Shown piece by piece: positions 23,718 through 28,243 of a DNA stretch of 28,243 bases (the first letter of the stretch is position 1; the number at the start of each line of letters is the position of its first letter). Location: contig JBLIOI010000059.1 in the NCBI GenBank assembly GCA_047639675.1, forward strand, positions 1-28,243, in the 5' to 3' direction. The notes beneath the pieces were generated by a model. That model worked only from the letters and a program-made list of their open reading frames with translations. It was not told the DNA's origin and searched no databases. Source of the stretch: JABACD01 sp047639675 (GTDB taxonomy: Bacteria; Planctomycetota; UBA1135; GCA-002686595). Made by a program: the position numbers and the translations under genes.

Positions 23718-26651
23718 CTAATCCTCGGCGGCTTGCTGCTTCGCCCGCCAGAACTCGGCCTGCAATTCATCGCCCTTGGCCTCGTACCCCTCGACCATTC
23801 GCCGCAGGAACGTCTTGGTGTTCGAGTGCTTTGCTCCCAGGACGCGCAAGTGCGTCTCGTAGTATTCGATTCCGCGCGCCTCCACTTCGTCCCAGCGCTC
23901 GAGCTGGATCGCAACCTTCATGGCATCGCGCATCGATCCAACTGTCAACGGATCCTCTGACCCGAGGGCCTCTAAGCGAATGCGCAGGATTTCACCCATA
24001 CATTCTGCGGCGCGCTCATACTCCTCGTTAGTAAAGAGTTCGCGGGCGAGGCTCGCAAGCTCTTCGGCCACGTTCGCGTAGTCGAAGCCCAGGCCGTCGA
24101 AGGTGCGCTCCAGCAGCTCTTCGCGGACAGCTCTGGCACCTTCCAAGTCTCCCATATTTCCGAGCACGACTGAGAGATTGACCAACGTGCGGGTGATCGC
24201 GGGATGTTCGTTGCCCAGCCCCCGCCGGCGCCCCTCGAGGACCTGTTCGAGGATCTCCACAGCAGCGTCATAAGCCCCCTGCGCGTAAAAGACATTGGCG
24301 AGATTCTCAAGACGCAGGATGGTCAACGGGTGATCCTCGCCGTGGAGGGCCTTCGACCCCTCGTAGGTCTTCCACCCCCACGTCTCCGCATCCTCCAGCT
24401 GATTTGTCTGGAGGTAGAACATCGCCATGTTCCCGAAGATGGTCAGCGTTTGTTCGCTTTGCTCTCCCACCTCGCTGCGGAGTCCCTCGAGGGCTTCTAG
24501 ATAGTACGGTTCGGCCTCGTCGAAACGTCCCTGGTTCATCAGGATCGCGCCCAACGTATTCAGCGAAACCAAGGTGGAAAGATGAAGGTCGCCGCGCGTC
24601 CTGCGCTGAATCTCGATGACCGCGCGGTAGGCTTTTTCGGCCTCTTCTAAACGGCCCTGTTGGCGGTAGAGCAGAGCCAGCTTGGACCGATACGTTACGA
24701 AATTCGGGTGCTCGTCACCGAACACGAGACGAGCCGTTTCCAGGCCTTCATCGAACAGGTCCTCCGCTTCCTCGAAGCGTCCCATGTCCATGTAGAGCTC
24801 CCCGATGTTGGTGATGATGTTCAATGTCTCGGGATGATTGTCACCGTCAATGCGCCGGCGCAGCTCCAGGGCTTTGCGAAGCTGCTCTTCGGCCTTGTCG
24901 AAGCGACCTGCCGCCTTGTAAGCGAGTCCCAGCCGGTTGAGCGCTCGAAGCGCGAGCTCATGATCCTCTCCAAGCGTGCGGCATGCCGTATCGAGGGTAG
25001 CTCGAGCAAGCGCCTCGGCCTCGTCGAACTTGCTACGCTGCTCGAGTACGTTGCTCAGCAACAAACAACTACCGAGCACATCGATATGATCTGTTCCCAG
25101 CAGGCGCTGTTGGCGCTCGAGCGTCTCGCGCAAAAGCTCTTCGGACTCCTCGAGTCGCGACTGGTTGGCCCACATACCTGCGATCTCGGCGGACAATCGC
25201 AGTACATCGGGATCTTCCTCTCCGTCGAGGTCACTCTTGATCTCCTCGGCCAAACTCAACAGCTCCGCAGCCCGACGGTAGAGTCCAAGACCGCTGTAGA
25301 CCTCCCCCATCGTTGCCGCCAGCGTCGCTCGAATTTCGGGTTGGTCGGCCAGCTCGCGGTCGATTCGCTCTGCCCCGCGATCCAGGATCTCGCGCGCGGT
25401 CACGGTCTCGCCTCGCGCCTGACTCGGGTCCGAGACTTCGAACATCTCGATCATGAAGCTCAGCGCTTGTCGCGAAGTCTCGGCCTGCCTGATCGCCAGT
25501 GCCTCGGAGATGAGTGTGCGGGAGTAGAGCAGGCCCAATCCAATGGTGGCGATAACGAGCGTCAGGGCCACCATCGTTGCCGAACCGACAGTCAGCCGGT
25601 TGCGGCGTACAAACTTTCCTACGCGGTATTTCGTGCTGGGCGGCGAGGCAAGGACGGGTTCGTTGGCCAGATGGCGCCCGATGTCCTCTGATAGTTCTAC
25701 GGCGGTTGCGTAGCGACGCTCGCGGTCCTTCTCGAGCGCCTTCATCACGATCCAGTCGAGGTCGCCGCGCAGCGAGCGAGTGAAGGTGCCTCTCTGTTCT
25801 CCGTGCTTGCGGGCGATAAGCTCCAGGGCCTCGCCCAAATCGCTCGCGCGCGTCGAGGGCTTGGGCGGAGTCTCGTCGTGGATCTGCCGAAGCAGCTTGC
25901 CCAAGTCGTTCAGGCCCCCGGTCTCTCGCCCGAAGGGCGGCGCGCCGGTCAGAAGCTCGTACAGCACAACGCCAAGCGAGTACACGTCTGCACGTGTGTC
26001 GACGTCCAGACCCGAAGCCTGCTCCGGCGGCATGTACTCGGGAGTGCCCATGACTTGGAAGGCTTCGGTCGCGAGGCTAGAATCAGTCAAAGGCTTCTCC
26101 ATTGCCTTCGCGATTCCAAAGTCGATCACCTTCGGCTGCGCCACGCCGTCGACCATCGTGACCAGGATATTGGACGGTTTCAGGTCGCGGTGCAGAATCC
26201 CCTTCTGATGCGCGTGCTGCACAGCCAGACAGACTTGGCGAAAGAGCGCGAGTCGCTGCACCGTGGGCATGCCTTCGTTGTCGCAAAACTCTGTGATCGG
26301 CGAACCATGCACGAGTTCCATCACGAAGTACGGTCGCCCCGTCTCCGTCACGCCGGCGTCGTAGACCTTCGCAATCGAAGGGTGGTCCATCAACGCCAGG
26401 GCCTGCCGCTCGGCCTCGAAGCGTGCAACGACCTGGCGCGTGTCCATGCCGAGCTTGATGACCTTCAGCGCAACGTCGCGCTGGACCGGCTCCTCCTGCC
26501 TCGCCCGCCAGACAGTCCCCATCCCTCCTTCGCCAATCTCCTCGACCAGCACATAGTGATCGATCACATCATCGCGTTGCTCTCCCGCGGACGATGCTCT
26601 GGCACCCTCGGTAAGTTCCTCATCGGGATGGATTGCATTGATGTCGTTCAT
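23718..26651 (-). CDS. Ser/Thr protein kinase with TM helix and TPR repeats
   Basis: The product is 977 aa. The kinase domain spans about 33-330: GEGGMGTVW glycine loop, Lys63 in VALKVIKLG, HRDLKPSN at 154-161, DFG at 177-179, GTPEYMPPEQ at 202-211 and DVYSLGVVLYELLTG. It therefore has every catalytic residue. A basic stretch and one TM helix follow (about 352-376, LTVGSATMVALTLVIATIGL). From about 430 to 960 there are 42-residue TPR units of the kinesin-light-chain-like type (ALRALNRLGLAYKAAGRFDK then AEEQLRKALELRRR; HPETLNIITNIGELYMDMGR then FEEAEDLFDEGLE). Kinase inside, TPR array outside is predicted. It probably phosphorylates partners in response to protein-protein contacts (inference). 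No ECF sigma gene adjoins it, unlike the WD40 kinase. No operon with truA is evident (161-base gap, same strand). Confidence 0.94.
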   Translation of the reverse strand: MNDINAIHPDEELTEGARASSAGEQRDDVIDHYVLVEEIGEGGMGTVWRARQEEPVQRDVALKVIKLGMDTRQVVARFEAERQALALMDHPSIAKVYDAGVTETGRPYFVMELVHGSPITEFCDNEGMPTVQRLALFRQVCLAVQHAHQKGILHRDLKPSNILVTMVDGVAQPKVIDFGIAKAMEKPLTDSSLATEAFQVMGTPEYMPPEQASGLDVDTRADVYSLGVVLYELLTGAPPFGRETGGLNDLGKLLRQIHDETPPKPSTRASDLGEALELIARKHGEQRGTFTRSLRGDLDWIVMKALEKDRERRYATAVELSEDIGRHLANEPVLASPPSTKYRVGKFVRRNRLTVGSATMVALTLVIATIGLGLLYSRTLISEALAIRQAETSRQALSFMIEMFEVSDPSQARGETVTAREILDRGAERIDRELADQPEIRATLAATMGEVYSGLGLYRRAAELLSLAEEIKSDLDGEEDPDVLRLSAEIAGMWANQSRLEESEELLRETLERQQRLLGTDHIDVLGSCLLLSNVLEQRSKFDEAEALARATLDTACRTLGEDHELALRALNRLGLAYKAAGRFDKAEEQLRKALELRRRIDGDNHPETLNIITNIGELYMDMGRFEEAEDLFDEGLETARLVFGDEHPNFVTYRSKLALLYRQQGRLEEAEKAYRAVIEIQRRTRGDLHLSTLVSLNTLGAILMNQGRFDEAEPYYLEALEGLRSEVGEQSEQTLTIFGNMAMFYLQTNQLEDAETWGWKTYEGSKALHGEDHPLTILRLENLANVFYAQGAYDAAVEILEQVLEGRRRGLGNEHPAITRTLVNLSVVLGNMGDLEGARAVREELLERTFDGLGFDYANVAEELASLARELFTNEEYERAAECMGEILRIRLEALGSEDPLTVGSMRDAMKVAIQLERWDEVEARGIEYYETHLRVLGAKHSNTKTFLRRMVEGYEAKGDELQAEFWRAKQQAAED

Positions 26652-26689
26652 GGTCTCAAGCTTGGTGCTTCCTTAATTCTCTGTGACTA

Positions 26690-26785
26690 CTCGACGCGTT
26701 GATCAACTTTGGCAACGAAGATGTCCCCCAACGGCAGCTTGCCGGAGGCGAAACTCGCCTGTACCGCAAGCGCCAGTGAACCTGG
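26690..26785 (-). pseudogene. Transposase C-terminal relic (copy 5)
   Basis: The minus strand reads LALAVQASFASGKLPLGDIF then VAKVDQ, aligning with TPAMQAGLVSRKLTFRDIF then VAKVAP of the remnant at 6350. The final HGSMEI tail is missing here. It lies between truA and the TPR kinase. Confidence 0.5.
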
Positions 26786-26813
26786 TTCGGTATCGCGTGC
26801 AAACCACCCCGAT

Positions 26814-27740
26814 TCACCTGCCCGCGACACTCTGCCCCACGTAAAGGGAGTGCCGCGGACCAGTACCATCACGGGGAAAGGCGGGGCGCACCTTACCAAC
26901 GGCGGACTCGCTGGGGTACTCCACGCGCTCGAGGAATAAGCCGGAGGCCGGCGCGGTTGACTTTGCCGGCAACTCAAGGGGCGTAGCGGGCTCGGCCACA
27001 AGTAGAGCCAGATCTTGGGGCGACAGCCGCCCGGTCCCGACCTGAACCAAGGAGCCCACCAAGCGCCGCACCATCTTCCACAGGAAGTGCGACGCGGAGA
27101 TTCGCACGAGCAGCAGTTCGCCGGCCTCAACCACCTGCACGTCATCAACGACCACAATGGTGTTGGGCTGTGCTTTGGGTTTCTCGCAGAACCTACTGAA
27201 ATCCTTGCGCCCGACGAAGCACTGCGCAGCGCTTGCCATTGCGGAAGCATCGAGCTCTTCACTCACGGACCAGACGAAGCGCCTAGAGAAAGCCGTCCGG
27301 CGGCGCATGATCTGATAGAGGTAGCTGCGCCTGACCGCGTCATGGCGGGCGTGAAAACCGTCGGCCGCGCGCACGAGGCTGGATACGTGAATTCCGTTAG
27401 GCAGGGCCTCGTTGAGGCCGAGAAGAAGTGGCTCCGGGTCGACCTCGTCGGAGAGTCTCAGGTAAGCGACCTGGCCCAACGCGTGCACACCGGCATCGGT
27501 ACGCCCGGAGCCTCCCAGTTCGCGCACCTTACCGCCCGCTGCATGGATCGCCCGCGATAGCTCGCCGGCTACACTGCGCGCGTTCTGTTGGATTTGCCAG
27601 CCATGGAAACCTGTACCGTCGTACTCCACGTCTAACCTATAAGTTGCCCCACCGTCGGCCGGCCTACGGCTATCCCGGCGGCCAAGTGAGGTCCCTTGCG
27701 GCTCTCCAGGTTTCAATCTTCCGCCATTGCTGTCCTTCAT
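26814..27740 (-). CDS. truA: tRNA pseudouridine(38-40) synthase
   Basis: The product is 308 aa. TruA converts uridines 38-40 of the tRNA anticodon arm to pseudouridine in the cytoplasm. Family motifs are clear: YRLDVEYDGTGFHGWQIQ, GGSGRTDAGVHALGQVAY with catalytic Asp82, FHARHDAVRRSYLYQI, FVGRKDFSRFCE and SASHFLWKMVRRLVGSLVQV then GTGR. The first ~32 residues before YRLDVEYDG are a charged extension not needed in most TruA proteins; a later start was sought but no better in-frame ATG is evident. It is the only clear core housekeeping gene besides the helicase, and it sits alone, with transposase relics on both sides. Confidence 0.96.
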   Translation of the reverse strand: MKDSNGGRLKPGEPQGTSLGRRDSRRPADGGATYRLDVEYDGTGFHGWQIQQNARSVAGELSRAIHAAGGKVRELGGSGRTDAGVHALGQVAYLRLSDEVDPEPLLLGLNEALPNGIHVSSLVRAADGFHARHDAVRRSYLYQIMRRRTAFSRRFVWSVSEELDASAMASAAQCFVGRKDFSRFCEKPKAQPNTIVVVDDVQVVEAGELLLVRISASHFLWKMVRRLVGSLVQVGTGRLSPQDLALLVAEPATPLELPAKSTAPASGLFLERVEYPSESAVGKVRPAFPRDGTGPRHSLYVGQSVAGR

Positions 27741-27856
27741 AGCCGGTAGTCTATCACGCGAGAGACCCCGAGCCAGGTTGCGGAGTTGTGTGCAAATCGA
27801 AACGGCTTAACAGCCTTCACTCCCCTTGCCAATTTGGATGCTTGCTTCCTTCGCTG

Positions 27857-27985
27857 TTTCTACGCTGCGCATTTCTCGATTTCCATCGATCCGTGATGCG
27901 CCTATTGCAAGGGTCCCACCCGCGTAAAGCCAGGCGCGGTCCGAGCAATGAAGATTTCCAGAAACCTTACTTTATTGGACACCAG
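27857..27985 (-). pseudogene. Transposase C-terminal relic (copy 6)
   Basis: The minus strand reads VRFLEIFIARTAPGFTRVGP then LQ, stop, AHHGSMEIEKCAA, stop. It aligns with the full tail LTFRDIFVAKVAPPCFVLVRS ... HGRPEIQKCAA of the remnant at 6350, with two extra in-frame stops. It is the longest of the small copies. Confidence 0.6.
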
Positions 27986-28023
27986 CGGATAAGAGCAGTC
28001 TCTAGGCGCCAACGCCCTAACGA

Positions 28024-28058
28024 TCGAGGCCGATCGCTACTAGGGCAATCGGCCTCGA
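28024..28058 (-). terminator. Hairpin downstream of the edge gene
   Basis: TCGAGGCCGAT pairs with ATCGGCCTCGA over 11 bp around a 13-base loop, about 50 bases past the stop of the minus-strand gene at 28108. No T run follows on the minus strand. Confidence 0.5.
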
Positions 28059-28075
28059 AGATTAGATCTGCGTTG

Positions 28076-28096
28076 CCGTCTACGCAGGGTAGACGG
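28076..28096 (-). terminator. Hairpin directly after the stop of the edge gene
   Basis: CCGTCTAC pairs with GTAGACGG over 8 bp around a GCAGG loop, 12 bases past the stop codon of the minus-strand gene. Together with the hairpin at 28024 it probably forms the transcript end. Confidence 0.5.
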
Positions 28097-28107
28097 ATCC
28101 ATCCTGA

Positions 28108-28243
28108 TTACGGCCCGACTGTGAATTGCACAGCATCGGACGACGAAACGTTGTTCGGCTGAGCGAAACCGCTGTCGCGAGCCCAGAATTGCGCGACCAC
28201 AACCGTGCTGGGAACGGTTAGGAAACTGGCAGGGTTACCGCCG
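28108..28243 (-). CDS. 3' end of a secreted protein with a variant C-terminal domain (5' part beyond window)
   Basis: The minus-strand frame runs from the window edge to TAA at 28110-28108, about 44 codons: GGNPASFLTVPSTVVVAQFW, then ARDSGFAQPNNVSSSDAVQF and TVGP. The closing pattern QFWARDSG...PNN.S.SDA..FTV.P parallels, without the cysteines, the QFWYRD...FN.TNA..V.W.P ending of the other domain copies. It is probably another subtype of exported protein end in this organism. The N-terminal part, signal peptide and function cannot be seen. Confidence 0.7.
   Translation of the reverse strand, partial: GGNPASFLTVPSTVVVAQFWARDSGFAQPNNVSSSDAVQFTVGP

Noticed and set aside
24660..25691. Plus-strand frame of 343 aa inside the TPR kinase
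   Set aside because: Antisense of the conserved TPR array; repetitive only because the TPRs repeat.
25803..26702. Plus-strand frame of 299 aa opposite the kinase domain
   Set aside because: Antisense of the kinase catalytic motifs; no motif of its own.
26687..27262. Minus-strand frame of 191 aa overlapping truA
   Set aside because: Mostly a shifted frame of truA; only its last ~30 codons past the truA stop are meaningful, and these are listed as a transposase relic.

Overview
The window looks like a chromosomal piece of a large-genome bacterium, most likely a planctomycete of the lineage rich in secreted proteins with a cysteine-containing C-terminal domain (Poly30/Saltatorellus-like). This is an inference from gene content: an ECF sigma factor coupled to a giant WD40 Ser/Thr kinase, a second kinase with TPR repeats, a sulfatase-like lipoprotein, and at least six secreted proteins or protein ends sharing related C-terminal domains. 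No rRNA, tRNA, CRISPR array or prophage was seen.

Layout. 1-788 (-): 5' part of a secreted protein, cut by the window edge. 931-5239 (+): ECF sigma factor overlapping an anti-sigma-like/kinase/TM/WD40 protein. 5241-5492 (-): kinase N-terminal remnant. 5564-6094 (-): secreted protein that is only a signal peptide plus the shared C-terminal domain. 6350-7310 (-): transposase remains. 7722-8984 (+): DEAD-box RNA helicase, with a decayed end of a secreted gene and a transposase tail next to it. 9343-11022 (-): sulfatase-like lipoprotein. 11658-11807 (+): remnant of a galactose-oxidase-like C-terminus. 11875-13252 (+): RCC1-type beta-propeller with the shared C-terminal domain, split by a run of nine G. 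13622-14104 (-): double zinc ribbon plus PH-like domain. 14619-15815 (+): Old Yellow Enzyme with a Tat-like leader. 15938-18133 (-): OsmC-YcaO fusion. 18414-18818 (+): headless AHSA1/SRPBCC remnant. 19022-20164 and 20580-21608 (+): two secreted proteins. 21770-23447 (-): FG-GAP-like secreted protein, now a pseudogene. 23718-26651 (-): TPR kinase. 26814-27740 (-): truA. 28108-28243 (-): 3' end of another secreted protein, cut by the edge.

Genes working together. The only clear operon is sigma factor plus WD40 kinase: the ATG of the kinase lies inside the last codons of the sigma gene, and the kinase starts with an H-x3-C-x2-C anti-sigma-type motif, so the pair probably forms one signalling unit. 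Most other genes stand alone with long spacers.

Two themes stand out. First, one C-terminal domain is attached to unrelated N-terminal parts (RCC1 propeller, FG-GAP repeats, unknown beta domains, or nothing), which suggests a sorting, anchoring or surface-display module. Second, the spacers hold decayed gene ends: six pieces of one transposase-type C-terminus, all on the minus strand, and tails or heads of a kinase, a YcaO protein, a secreted protein, a galactose-oxidase-like protein and an AHSA1 protein.
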